Made by a program: the position numbers and the translations under genes. A model generated the notes under the pieces. The model saw only the letters and a list, made by a program, of their open reading frames with translations, did not search any database and had not been told where the DNA came from. A stretch of 59,220 nucleotides of DNA from Hirudo medicinalis (Eukaryota > Annelida > Clitellata > Hirudinida > Hirudinidae). Each line of letters opens with the position of its first letter. Position 1 is the stretch's first letter. Below, piece after piece: positions 1-10,933 of the stretch. The DNA lies in the NCBI GenBank assembly GCA_011800805.1, contig MPNW01000162.1:49282-108501 (forward strand), given 5' to 3'.

Positions 1-1150
1 TTACGTAATAATCAGATATTGCGTAACGATCAGTTGAGTGATTATTCGCTGAATAGAAATGTTCTTCAATGTGCGCTTTGAGATTCTCTGAAATCTTGTA
101 TGCTTCTGTCTGAGATCTTCTCGCCGTAGAACTAAAAGATAGTGAATATAATCGAAAACTAATTAAACATAAATATAACTTTAAAAATTAATTGATGGCA
201 TTTTCAGGGTTATAACAATATAAATCCACATAGTAAAAAACATTTAGTTTCTTAGTCACGTACAAACACGAGGCCACTTAGCTTGAGATTGAGCTATTTT
301 TCTATTCGTATTGTTAGAGAGACTGTTAGATCTGTTTAGACGTAAATATCTTTGGATTTTTGTAGATCATTACCTTGATTTATTGTTTCAAACCTCATAT
401 TCATTATTTAGTTAAAAATGTCTTCAAAAAAATTATTTATTACATGAAGTGGGTTGTCCAAATAGCGGGGTGTTAATCCCTTAGAACTAACCCTTGAGCT
501 CATTACATTGAAATAAATTGAAATTTAAAATATAAAATTACATTGAAAAAAAAATTGGGTTCCGTAAACTTGGGAAGTTTTCTATTAAGTTTATTGAGCA
601 AGTATTCAGTTAACTGAATTGAATAATCGAGTTGAGAATTTGTATGGAACTGTAAGACTTGTTGAATCTGGTGTGAGATTTTGGAATCTTGCGAGATGTT
701 GTGAGATGTTATAAACTTAATTTAGTTCTGCTAAGCTGCATATCAGAAGATTATAAATATGACGATTAAATGGAGCAATATAAATTTCATTATTCCTTAA
801 TTATTTTATTTAATTATGTGCCAGGGTTATAACAATATTTCTTAAACTTTGCTATGTTTTTGTTCGGCTCAATAAAAAACAAAGAGGATTTGAATGTGAA
901 ATTCATAAGGTAAAAAACATGATTTTAATAGCTTTTCGAAAACAAAAAATAAAATTGCAAAGTTTTTTTTCGGTACATTTCCAATCTTTGGTAAAATTGA
1001 TTACTCTATTTTTCATCTTAAACATCTCCATTTTGTTCCTTTAATTATTTGGTTTGAGTAGATCTACCAGGTATGTCTTCCATCACTTGTAGAATAATGC
1101 GAGGTTTTACGATGTAAACCGAGAGAGCTTGGATTCTCACGCAATTTTTC
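1..1150. other. AT-rich intergenic sequence, no gene seen
   Basis: Dense stops in all frames and no exon-like block that I can match to a family. It borders the decayed hAT element that starts near 1150 and may include that element's left flank. I did not find a terminal inverted repeat by eye. Confidence 0.5.
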
Positions 1151-2860
1151 ACATCAAATGAACTGCCTCTTTCTACGGTCGAGAATGACGAATTTGTAAC
1201 GTTGTGGAGAGCCCTCAATTATGTATTCGACTTGCCAAGTTTAGCGAAGTTGAAAGAGTTGATGGGAAGGGAGTGGATTTTTGAATACAAAGCGGTTAAA
1301 ATGTTGATCAACAGTGGACATCGCTTCATTACAGACGCGTGGATTCATGTGGATGTTTGGAACAAAAAGGGCCTGACCGCCTTTCTTGCAACATCCGCTC
1401 ATTTTTATAATCACTCAATGGACAAACCCCAACAATTTCTGCTGAATCTTTGTCAATTTTTTCAGCAGAGCGTCGTCCCTACGCTGTTGATATGCTTGCA
1501 GAGAAACTCAAAAGTTGCCTGGAACAACGAGAAATCAGCTCAGAGAAGGTTTTAATGATGGTAAACAACGGGAGTAACATTTTTAGATCCGATAATGATG
1601 ATGATGATGATGACGATACTAGTGCTGCTGACGACGATGCTGCTGATAATGGTGCTGCTGACGATGCTGTTGCTGCTAGTGATAGTGATGTTGCTACGGA
1701 TGATTATGATTCTGCTGATGGTGACTATGATGATGATGATGATGCTGAAAAATTTTATTATGAAGATAGCGACTCATTTCACAAGGGCGATTTTGAAGCT
1801 GATGATGAACTTTTGCTCGATATCGATTTACCATCGCACAGATCTCTCAGTCTGACTCAGAAATGTCATTTAGTTTAAGATATGCTCTCTTAAATGAGCT
1901 TCAAGTCTATGTACTAAATAAAGTGAGATCTACCCTCGAAAAAATCAGTCAATCTCCTGTGGCAACAGCAAAATTAGTCAAACGGTAATAAGTCCGATAA
2001 AGCTGTTCAAGAATGGATCTTGAGATGGAATGTCGTTTCGCAAAAATTTGTGGAAATGAAGCCTCTCATAAATGAAATTCTTATCGAGTTGGAATTGAAT
2101 TCTTTGACGGAAGATGAATGGAGGGAACTGGAGGAAACCAATACTTTTCTAAATCGCATAATTCAACATTTTGCCGAGCTTACGAATCGTGTGTCTCTCT
2201 CAACCGAGAGAACGTAATCCCAATCCATTTCAACCTATATTACCAACTTCGGGAGCAAGAATGCGCACTGTCGAAGAGTATGTTAAAGTCTCTGAGAAAA
2301 CATTTTGATTACATTATGAAACCAAAGAAGCAATCAATTATTTTACAGAATGTTTTCTGCAGCTTGTCTTTTGGATCTGACAGTGGGACATTTTCTGCTT
2401 GGACCAAATTTTTTTGTGTTTGGAAATATGTCTCGATGGGGCAAAGAAGCATATCGTTCAAGAGATTTCGAGTAACCCGAGGACAAAAGATAATGAAAAT
2501 CTTCCACCACCGAAACGTTTTAAGTTTCTTGAAAAGCACGAATCAGGCATTTTAGCTCAAAAATCCTTAATTGACATTGGACTTTCCCAATACATCTGTG
2601 AGTTAGGCTCTAATCGGCCTGATGTCACTGCCAGTAGATTTTGGCTGAGTAGGAAAAGCCACTACCCAACTTCCTAACTCGGGTTTAGCGTTGGATCTTG
2701 TAACACTCTCCATTTCGCAAACAAGTAGAGGTCGAATGTCTTCAGTTTGTAATGACTTGATAGTTCAAAGAACGAAGAAGATTTCGCTATTTTTGGGAAA
2801 AAGATTGTTTTTGAAAATGAACAGTAAAATACTCTCTTTTGATAGCAAATATATGTAACT
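1150..2860 (+). pseudogene. Decayed hAT-superfamily transposase
   Basis: Conceptual translation in shifting frames follows the order of an animal hAT transposase. An N-terminal RNase-H-like strand lies near 1320-1420 (ITDAWI then KGLTAFLATSAHFYN). Next come AEKLKSCLE and VNNGSNI near 1500-1580, then an Asp/Ala-rich acidic insert at 1590-1830. A helical region follows at 2010-2200 (RWNVVSQKFVEMKPLINEIL and LTEDEWRELEE). The C-terminal dimerisation-type region is at 2580-2740 (TASRFWLSRKSHYP). At least four frame changes and several stops separate these blocks, so no functional transposase is encoded. Known hAT elements carry an acidic insert at this position, so the GAT/GCT-rich stretch was probably present originally and later expanded. 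No terminal repeats or 8-bp target duplication were identified. The family assignment is fairly secure; the subfamily is not. Confidence 0.75.
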
Positions 2861-2869
2861 TCATTGTTT

Positions 2870-3470
2870 TCATATTAAAAGAGTTGCGGTTCGAATGTAT
2901 TTTATTATTTATTCACATTATTATGTGCCATCGTGACATACGATATAAATAAGTTAATTATTGTAAAGCTAATTATCAAAAAGTAGTATTTCTCGTGTTT
3001 ACATTAAGCTACTCTTAATTAATATTCAATTTTTTTGTGAATTGTTTAAAACGCTTTATTAGTATTTACCAGATATTTTATTTAAAGGCCAAAAGCCGAG
3101 CCTACATCACCCCAGAAAAGAAAGGAAATTTGTTATTAGGATATTTAATATATATTTCATATAATCACATTTTGCAAATGTAATAATTAAATAATTCCCA
3201 ACTTCAAAGCTCAAATTAAAGTGAACTTTAAATTTCGCGATGAACCAGACATACATATTCATACTTTAGTTTCAAGCAATCCTTAGAACGCCACCTAAAT
3301 GGGATGAAACCATGCTGGAGCACAGGCGATTCTATCGTTTATAACCGCGTAAAAATAACAATTTTATTATCAGCGAGAGTTTTATTTTAAGCTAAATCCT
3401 AAATTAATATTTAATAAAAATATATTTTATTGTTATAATTTATCGGAATTGTTCCGTTGTGAAGATATTT
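2870..3470. other. Intergenic sequence, nothing recognised
   Basis: AT-rich sequence between the hAT remnant and the 3' end of the minus-strand calponin-like gene. Its right part, next to 3471, should contain the 3' UTR of that gene. No other signal was seen. Confidence 0.4.
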
Positions 3471-4772
3471 TCATGGCATTGCAGTTTCAGCCATTTTTGG
3501 ACCAAAGCTTGGACCGTCGAAACCTTTGTTGAAGCACTGAAAAGTTGATAAAATATTAGTCTCTTTAAAGTTAATATTAAATACCATTGATTACTACAAC
3601 AATATCAAGCAAAGATAATAATATAACCATATCAAGCAAATACAACAATATCAAGCAAAGATAAAAACTTAAAAATATCAAGCAAAAGATATTAAATATG
3701 TTAAAAACATGATCGTGCAAAATCATTTGAACAATATTGGTCAAAATTAAGGCGTCACATCAAAGCTTCCGTGACAATGCATCCAACAATGCAAATTATA
3801 AACGCACTAAAAAACACAAATGTTAATAATGTTTTGTAAATTTAAGTTTTAAATAAAACATTATAATCAAATTCTTGCTCACCAGCCTGGCGAGAGCAGA
3901 CAGACTCATGACGACAGCCCTCACGTTTCTGGCCTCAACCAGGTCGATTGGCTGGAAAAGTTCATCCTCTGGGACTCCGTACAATCGCATGCTCTTCTGA
4001 ACAGCTGCCATGTTTTCCATCCAATTGAAGTTCGTGCCCTTCGTGTTTATCCTCTTGATGCTTCCGGGAACGATTTTGTTCAAAAGTCTGCCGACAAAAA
4101 AAAAGAAAAAAAAAGTGTTGAATGTAAAGTCAGCCTCTAGTCATCTTATGCGGCTTTAAAAGTGATGAGCACAAGTGGCTTTCTGAATGAGTTTCTTCGT
4201 TGAAGCTCCAGTCAAACTTTGGAAAGCGTACAACTTAAATTACATCATAAGAAATATCAATAAATTATAATATTATTATAATATTTAACAAAATTTAATA
4301 AATTATAATAAATATCAATAATGCCATTGTTGTTAACATGTTGACAACGTTTAATGTTTAGCTGAAGGCCCAAAGCACCGTCAGTAAGCAGAATTGCAAT
4401 CGAGTTTCAATGTGACTTTCAATGGTTCGATGCTTTCTGCAACAGATTCCACTTATGACTAACAAGTCTAACTAAGGAATGCACCTTACTTTCTGTCAAT
4501 ACTCGCTTTTACTAGCAGATGCAAACTTTCACTTACTTGCACAATAAGATTCCATCCTTGAGAACTTTCTCGAAAGGTTCGCTTTTGCTGACCTTCTCCG
4601 TTGTCACTGCCTCGATCCAATCGAGCAACTGAGATTTCAATTCACCTTCTGGGTCCTCCAAAACCTGACACATAAAAGGAATTTAAATTGATGAAATCGA
4701 GTTGTATTTATTTTATAAAATAATAAATGATCATGAAAATCGCTAATAAGTCTCTTAAATCACCTTCGACAT
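3471..4772 (-). CDS. Calponin/transgelin-like actin-binding protein (single CH domain)
   Basis: Four coding exons on the minus strand: 4764-4772, 4537-4664, 3883-4087 and 3471-3536. They splice in phase to 135 residues. Exon 2 encodes the start of a calponin-homology domain (LLDWIEAVT, then DGILLCK). Exon 3 continues with LLNKIVPGSIKRINTKG, MENMAAVQKSMRLYGVP and LFQPIDLVEARNV, the classic transgelin/calponin signature. Exon 4 gives NKGFDGPSFGPKMAE, which resembles one short C-terminal calponin repeat, then a stop. Family members bind and bundle actin filaments in muscle and non-muscle cells. Transgelins are usually near 190-200 residues, so this one is short; it lacks the usual N-terminal extension before the CH domain. 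The three-codon first exon (MSK) rests only on phase and a GT donor, so the true start could be in another upstream exon. Confidence 0.85.
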
Positions 4773-5743
4773 GATGAAGTCTATCAATTTCTGTTGCTCT
4801 GCGGTTGTTTATAAGCAACTTCCTGCCCTACGTACACCTACGAGCTTCAAGGATTGCTTTTTCAATGCAATCACAAACCTAATGTCCTTCATGGCATCCA
4901 TTTCATTCATTCATTAGTTTTAAAGTGGTGATTGCAAACTTTGCGCAATATTACTTTATGAATTCAAAATCTTTTTCTAGTTTAAAAGAAGGATATTAGT
5001 TCTGAGAAAATTCTTATGAATAATAAATGAGATGCATGAAAGAGTAGCAGCCCGACGACCACACATTGAGCTGGAAGAGCTTCAGCAGAAGCAACTCCAG
5101 TTGAAGAGCTATTAGCAATTCCTACACCTACAAAGTTCTAGATGTTTTTGAACCACTTGAACATTACTATTATCACTCTTAAATTTGTAGAAAATCTTAA
5201 ATATTTAAATAAGCGCATCGACATGCCTTAGACATATCTTTCATCGCTTTAGATGTAAATCAACTAACTCACCAACCTCATAAAACCAAGTAAATTTAAT
5301 TGATATGCATTAAGAAATTAAATTACAAGATTTCGTAGTTATTGGTTCATTTAACGGATTCAGTAGAAAAATACTGTCTTTAATGTCAATACATTGACAT
5401 TTTTATGAAAAAGAAAACCATATGGAAACATCGCTTTAAGATGGTGAGAACCGAGTGCCGTATACTTGTTTTAGATATCGATGATTATGAATATTCAATT
5501 AACATGACAAAAGAAAAAGCATATGTTGTATCAAACATTAAGTATAATTGGACTGAAATATATAAAACGTATCCGTGTATGTTGTTAATAATTACAATGT
5601 ATTTTCAAAAATTATATCAAAAAGTAGTTTTACATTCACATTTTAAAAATTATGTTTTTATTAATTGCTATGAGCTAAAACATTATTAGTATTTTGTTTA
5701 CAACGAAAGCTGTTCCCGTTTATCGTAATTCTTGCATACAGAA
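4773..5743. promoter_or_regulatory. Divergent intergenic region between calponin-like gene and PRCC
   Basis: About 970 bases separate the start codons of the minus-strand calponin-like gene and plus-strand PRCC. The two genes are head-to-head, so both promoters and 5' UTRs must lie here. A 94-codon ORF at 5405-5689 is low in complexity and matches nothing I recognise; I do not call it. No specific promoter element can be supported. Confidence 0.4.
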
Positions 5744-7235
5744 ATGTCACTTTTGGTTAGTTACGATACTACCGATAGTGAGGACAATTGCGACGACGAC
5801 GTTCTTTGCCAGAAACCAGCCATCAATGACAATAAAATCGAAGCAGATGAGCATGTAGTTAATAATGACAAAAAGGATGCAAACATATCAATGGGAAGGA
5901 CATTACCAGTTCCAAAAAATCAAGAAGAAATGATTATTCTGCCCTCAAAAAAAGAGCTTGCATTGAGAGAAAAACCCCCAGGTGCCTCAAATAAAAATAA
6001 AATTGTGATAAATCTTCCTAAACTTGAGAATTCTGACTCTGAGGAGGAAATGGGCCCGCCAAAAAAGAAGCTAAATTATCAGACAGAGTCTTCACTTCTT
6101 AAGAGCCTACCTCCACCAAAATTTGTGCCAACAAAAGAAACAAACAGGCCTCTAATACCTCATTCAGTGTCAAAGACACTTACAGTAACTCAACAACAAA
6201 TCATTGACGATTATGAAGATGAGTTCGATGATGCTGCTGCAGATGACGTCCGGAAAGACATGAACTTTCTCCTTTCTTGGGTGGATGAAGAGAATAATGC
6301 ATTAACCAAACATGAATCTGCACTATATAAATATGATGAAAATGTAGATGCATATGAAAATCAAGCTGATGTTTGTAGTTCTTATCAGCAAGAGGCTTCT
6401 CAACCTGCTCATGCAGCTATTCCACAGGATTTTGCTAGAGATGAACAGGTTGGTGAATTAATGGAGAGTATACTCTTTAAGTATTTGTTGACTTTATCAA
6501 ATGTCTGAAATTATTCAAACTTGTAATAAAACTAACCTAGTATAAAACTATCTGGAACTTAAAAAATCCATTTCTTTAGGTGAGAAAAATTACAAGATGC
6601 TTAATAACTTTGAACTAATTTTTTCTAAGTGTAATTTAATCATTACATTATGCACTAAATCACCTCAGATAATTTTTGAGTGAAATGTTTTAGAGTTTTT
6701 TATTTCTGGTTGAAAGTATGTCCAATCACCTGAAGGTGTTTTTGCTTACATAGTTCCAGAAAATCATGGAATCTCAGGGCAGTGGTGACATTGCATTCCT
6801 GGATGTGAAACTGGACGATCATCTAAAAAAGTTTGAAGCCGAAAGGTTGCGTGAGGTGACGAAAGGTGCCGACGCAGAAGGTTACAGCCAGAAAGCAACG
6901 AGCGGCTTGAATCCTCTGAGCAAGAGGAAACATCAGATCACATACCTTGCAATGCAGGTCAGGAATAAGTTTTAGTGATTTCATTTATCTTATTTTTTAG
7001 ATGACTTTCTATTAAAAGCACTTTTAGGAAATAATGTAGCTAAATTCAAACAATGTCTTAAGCAAGTTATTTATTAGCAGAATAGTTGTTGTTTGTTAGC
7101 ATTTGCTTATGATTTAAATTTCTCTAATAATTATCAAAATATTTAAAGGCCAAAGAAAGAGAATTCGAACTGAAGAACCAATGGGCCGAGAACAAATTTA
7201 ATCGCAGGCAAACTCAATCGAAATACGGATTCTGA
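5744..7235 (+). CDS. PRCC: PRCC homologue (proline-rich spliceosome-associated protein)
   Basis: Three exons, 5744-6448, 6760-6957 and 7149-7235, join in phase 0 to a 329-residue protein. The start was placed at 5744 because MSLLVSYDTTDSED mirrors the family N-terminus; an ATG in the same frame at 5732 precedes it. The middle is acidic and disordered, with SDSEEE followed by PPKKK, then LPPPKFVPTKETNRPL, another family motif. The conserved C-terminus begins in exon 2 (IAFLDVKLDDHL, then KRKHQITYLAMQ). It ends in exon 3 with AKEREFELKNQWAENK and the terminal QTQSKYGF, nearly identical in pattern to vertebrate PRCC. PRCC is a nuclear protein linked to pre-mRNA splicing and to MAD2B localisation; in human renal carcinoma it fuses to TFE3. 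The vertebrate proline-rich N-terminal block is much reduced here. Introns are GT-AG. The assignment is very secure for the C-terminal half. Confidence 0.93.
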
Positions 7236-8250
7236 GTGATTATTAGAGCACATGACAAAAAAAGTTTCTTTTGTAATAAAACATTTCTTTTAATTTTCCT
7301 TCAATTGTTTGGCATTGAGTATATCAACACTCAATTTACGTCTGACCTAGTTTGTTTCTTGATAATATTTCGCAAAGATGAAAATGCAAATGCTTCTGAA
7401 TTCTTAATGGTGATTCGATGTCAAGATAGTGAATCACGAAATGTCGATCTGTTACCTTCAACTAAATCGAAAGGTAAAATTATATAATTATGAAGAATGT
7501 TTTATATCCTCCGTTAGATCCACCCCTATCAGTTTATTTAATATTGGAGTTGCCAGACCAGGAATAATGCTCTTGTTGGAGCAAGATCGGCTGTCTGAGG
7601 CGTACAAAGTCTTCGCCGTTTTGGTTTTTGGAAATAACATCTGGAACAAATTTTTTAAGAATAAATTTAAAGTGTAAAAATATTTATTTTGAACATTGAT
7701 CGCATTGTTTAAAATATTGAATTGTCCACAAAGTATTATACAAATGCATTTAAATATTTTTTTTATAAATATATAAAACTGACCTTTAATACCAAATTTT
7801 TCAAAGTATGTCAATGTAATGAGAGCTTTACTATTTTGCTACGAATATGAATAGCTGTAAGAACATATTGTCGTTATATCGCCCTAGTGTTGCGGCTATA
7901 GGTCGTGCGGACTGTCAATTTCTATTTTTGCTAAATCATCGAGCTGGGAAATATTGGCTTAACCTATGAATTGCTGAGAAGTGAGATGTACCAGGCTTCA
8001 TAATTTTAACTGTTGCAGTACAACCACTACAGGCACTACAAGTAATCCCGCCATGCGACGGACATTAATCTGCAACAAAAGCAATTCCAGTGCTGCGAAG
8101 TGGAATGCCTTGGATGTGTTCATTGCAGTGTGCAATTCGGATGCCTGAATATTAATTTACAAGATCGGTGAGTTATTCATCTTGGAAAATATTACGTTTT
8201 TTTTGCGACGGTGGAGTTGACAAGAAATTTAATGGTCAATAACTTTACGA
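7236..8250. other. Intergenic sequence downstream of PRCC, nothing recognised
   Basis: The first part should hold the PRCC 3' UTR. Open frames at 7429-7677 (+) and 7488-7814 (-) overlap each other, lack family resemblance and look like chance. The sequence grades into the transposon graveyard that starts near 8253. Confidence 0.35.
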
Positions 8251-8252
8251 AC

Positions 8253-9540
8253 TTATGCGTTAAGATAATAAGTATAATTAATAACAACGAAGCAAACGAA
8301 ATGATTACCTCTGTCGTTATAGGGAATAAGAACATATTTCTTTTTGAAATCGAATCTACTCCATACCTCAGCTTCTACAACATTCCCATCCAAAGTCAAC
8401 GTTGATGGAGCACAAGTAACATAAGTCGAAAGGTGCAATGGCTTGAGATAACTAACTAGAAAATCTATTAGTTCTGAAGAGAGTCACTCCTTTAGTAGAA
8501 GACAGAAGTCTTCTAGGTGGAGCTCTGCTAAACCCACCTTCGCTACGACCACATTATCCCTTCCAGAAATATTGAAATATTTTGGGTCTTTAGGTAGCGA
8601 ATTAAGCCAAATCTGAACAGTTTTCATTATGACTTTTGGTAATTCATGCCCTACGTGCTCTAACTTGCTTGTTACGCAAGTTCATAAAGTATGTAGACTT
8701 CTTTTTGTCCCTTTTCATCCAAAATGCTCTAACCTCCTGAGCTTTTGGCTTCACTTTCTTTGCATAAAAGGCTCTAGTGAAAGGCATCTGCAGTGCGGAA
8801 TGCCTTGGTTCTATTTTATCGATAAACAATGTAGGCTTCAAATTTGTAGCCCTCCCTAGGATATCATGCTTAATATGACGGAAATTATTTTCCACCACTG
8901 CATTGGAAAATCTCTTTCTCAGAGGGTTGCCAAAGGCTGACCACAGAGGCAATATAGAGGCATATTTCCGCAGGAAGGTCCAACACCAACCTTTGTTGTA
9001 ATATTTGTTCGGCACACTGTGTTCGTAGGAGCCAGCATTTATGACCTCCATTGATACTTTGCTTGTACATCTTGTAAAATGGACTCCTTTCATGGAAGCT
9101 AACTTGTTCATCTCTAAAATCTTCAATGAGGTCTGTTTCTTGCACTTGTTCTGGAGTGAATTTCCTCAGGAGATTGAAACTCCTCATCAAAGATAGATTT
9201 CTCCTTTTGGTGAGGAGAACTGTAACAAGTGCTCGAAAGCAGGAATTGGCTTCGGAAAAGGTACTTGCGTTTAAAATATTACCAACTACGGTAATATTGA
9301 ACTTTCTTCCTTGTCATTTGCTGCCGTTCTGATATCACGTGCAGCCATTTTCATAAAATGCGTGCAGCAAAGCGTGAATACATGACCGGGTTGTTGGAAT
9401 ACCTAAACATTTTGTGGATATATTCTGATATTGTCATCTCGTTGAAAATATCCATTAATGACTGCAGTTATGCCAGGCAATAATCAGTGAGGATTGTTGA
9501 AAAAATGGGCCACATCCGAGTGTATTTTCTTACTGCATTT
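8253..9540 (-). pseudogene. Decayed transposon: transposase followed by Ulp1/C48-like protease
   Basis: Reading the minus strand from about 9540 down, fragments in changing frames give VFTLCCTHFMKMAARDIR near 9400-9350. A long stretch then ends in LPLWSAFG and FSNAVVENNFRHIKHDILGR (about 8990-8850). This pattern of asparagine, valine and glutamate followed by a basic IKHDIL is typical of the C-terminal core of a DDE-type transposase family common in invertebrate genomes. Downstream, at about 8480-8253, come LSSELIDFLVSYLK and then SRFDFKKKYVLIPYNDRGNHFVCFVV, broken here into motif pieces. This resembles the region around the catalytic histidine of Ulp1/SENP C48 peptidases. Some animal transposons (for example Zisupton/KDZ-type) are known to encode a C48 domain. 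Frameshifts and stops show it is dead. The superfamily is uncertain. Confidence 0.5.
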
Positions 9541-9573
9541 CTAAAGACTTTCAAAGGTATATCCAAGAAATCT

Positions 9574-10859
9574 TTAGATTATTATCTCAGGGATTAAGTC
9601 AAGCGGTGACGAGAACGGGTCCCCGAAATTATCGTCTACCATTGGGGAGTATGAAATCTCCTCATCATAGTAATCAATTCTTTCAGAGGGCGATCCTAAG
9701 ATGTCACTACTTGGAATCCCCACAGAATCATTCGGGGTATGTAGGTTCCTAGGTGGATTGGGAGTAGTTCCTTCCTCCATTCGGATCCTTTTCTTAGTAT
9801 CCGGGTTAATCAATTCATCGGGCGAGGATATTCTCCTTACATCTCCCGTATTATCCAAATTTAGACTAATTCTCCTAAGGGCGGTATCTAGGATCTCCTT
9901 CTTAATTATAACTAAAGGCTTAAAAGCCTCAATCTACCCGATCGCCTCATTATGTTCGTTGATCAAATGATCAATCATCAATCTCTTAATTTCATTGGAG
10001 ATCATTTTCCGAATATGCCCCATTCTACTTAAGAATTTTAAGTTCATAGAGGGGTTTAATATTTTCGCATAGATGATCTATTTGCTCATGCACCCTACAT
10101 TCCTTGGTCGATTTCCATGTTGTTAAATGGAATTCAATCTGAGCCAATTGGAACGAGAGTTGTAGCTAACTTATTATGCTTTAGCCACTCCTCATTATCG
10201 AACATCTTGGTCCTAATATGAGTGTAGCGTTTTTTTATCCTGTTCACTATGGTCCTGGAGGCCGGGATTTTCCCTCTCCATTGGACGTTAGTAAGTCTAA
10301 TGCGCTTATTAGGCGGGGAATAATTCTCCACCTTCCTATCATTAAAGGCCCGTTTATTAGCTATGTTCCTGGGAGCCGGGATTTTCCCTTTCCCTCGGAC
10401 ATTAGTAGCTTTATCATGTTTAATTGGTGGGGAGTATTTCTCCTCCAATCTGTCATTAAAACCATCTTTTCTAGCAAGATGTTTGCTACAGGCCTTGTCG
10501 TTCTTATTCCTATGTCTATTAGGAAAAGTACCTTTTACCTTCATTGGAGGTTGCATCAAAGGTCCTCCGAGCATGTTGAATTGGGGATGCTGGAATGGTC
10601 CATTCGCATTGCCCCAGTTCTGGAAGGCGTTCCCGTTTGACTGTCCCCAGATGTTCCCTTGGGCCTAGTTGTGACCGTTCTGGATTGGATGTCCATGGTT
10701 TGGCTGCCATCCACTCTGGTTAGTCGCAGGAAAGCCTGACCAGTTCCCCATGCTCGGATGTCCAAAGCCCTGGTTGCAGGGAGCGGGTCCCTGCACGTTC
10801 GGGGTCCACGGATTGTTGTTGATCGGCATCATTGTCTGAGATAACATAGTCAAAATCAA
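9574..10859 (-). pseudogene. Decayed ORF of an unrecognised disordered protein with tandem repeats
   Basis: An almost open frame runs on the minus strand. From 10859 it is rich in Asn, Trp, Gly and Pro (NPWTPNVQG, FGHPSMGNWSGF). It hits one TAG near 10666, continues in the same frame to 10134, then shifts frame. It carries on through 10070-9574 with another in-frame TAG near 9929. The 10134-10574 part is basic and holds two copies of a repeat of about 37 residues (FNDR, YSPP.K, TNV and GKIPA.R.I.N in each). The C-terminal part is acidic and Ser/Pro-rich (SSPDELINPDTKKR, ERIDYYDEEIS). No start codon at 10859 is an ATG; the first ATG in frame is four codons in. I do not recognise the protein. 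It lies directly upstream of, and on the same strand as, the transposase/C48 remnant, so it may be that element's first ORF. That link is inference. Confidence 0.4.
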
Positions 10860-10933
10860 GGCACAGTATGATTTCGTTCTAAAAACTCATAACTCCGCTG
10901 TGTAAAAAATAATTTATAAAACCTTTTCATGAC

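Noticed and set aside
1595..1855. Met/Leu-rich frame in the hAT remnant
   Set aside because: It is the shifted frame of the GAT/GCT-rich acidic insert, so it is a simple-sequence artefact.
5405..5689. 94-codon ATG frame upstream of PRCC
   Set aside because: Lys/Ile/Tyr-rich composition as expected from AT-rich DNA, no family likeness, and it overlaps the expected divergent promoter region.
10134..10859. Stop-codon reassignment or read-through explaining the in-frame TAG codons
   Set aside because: Intact genes in the same window use TAG, TAA and TGA normally or never place TAG internally. The same ORF also has frameshifts, so decay is simpler.
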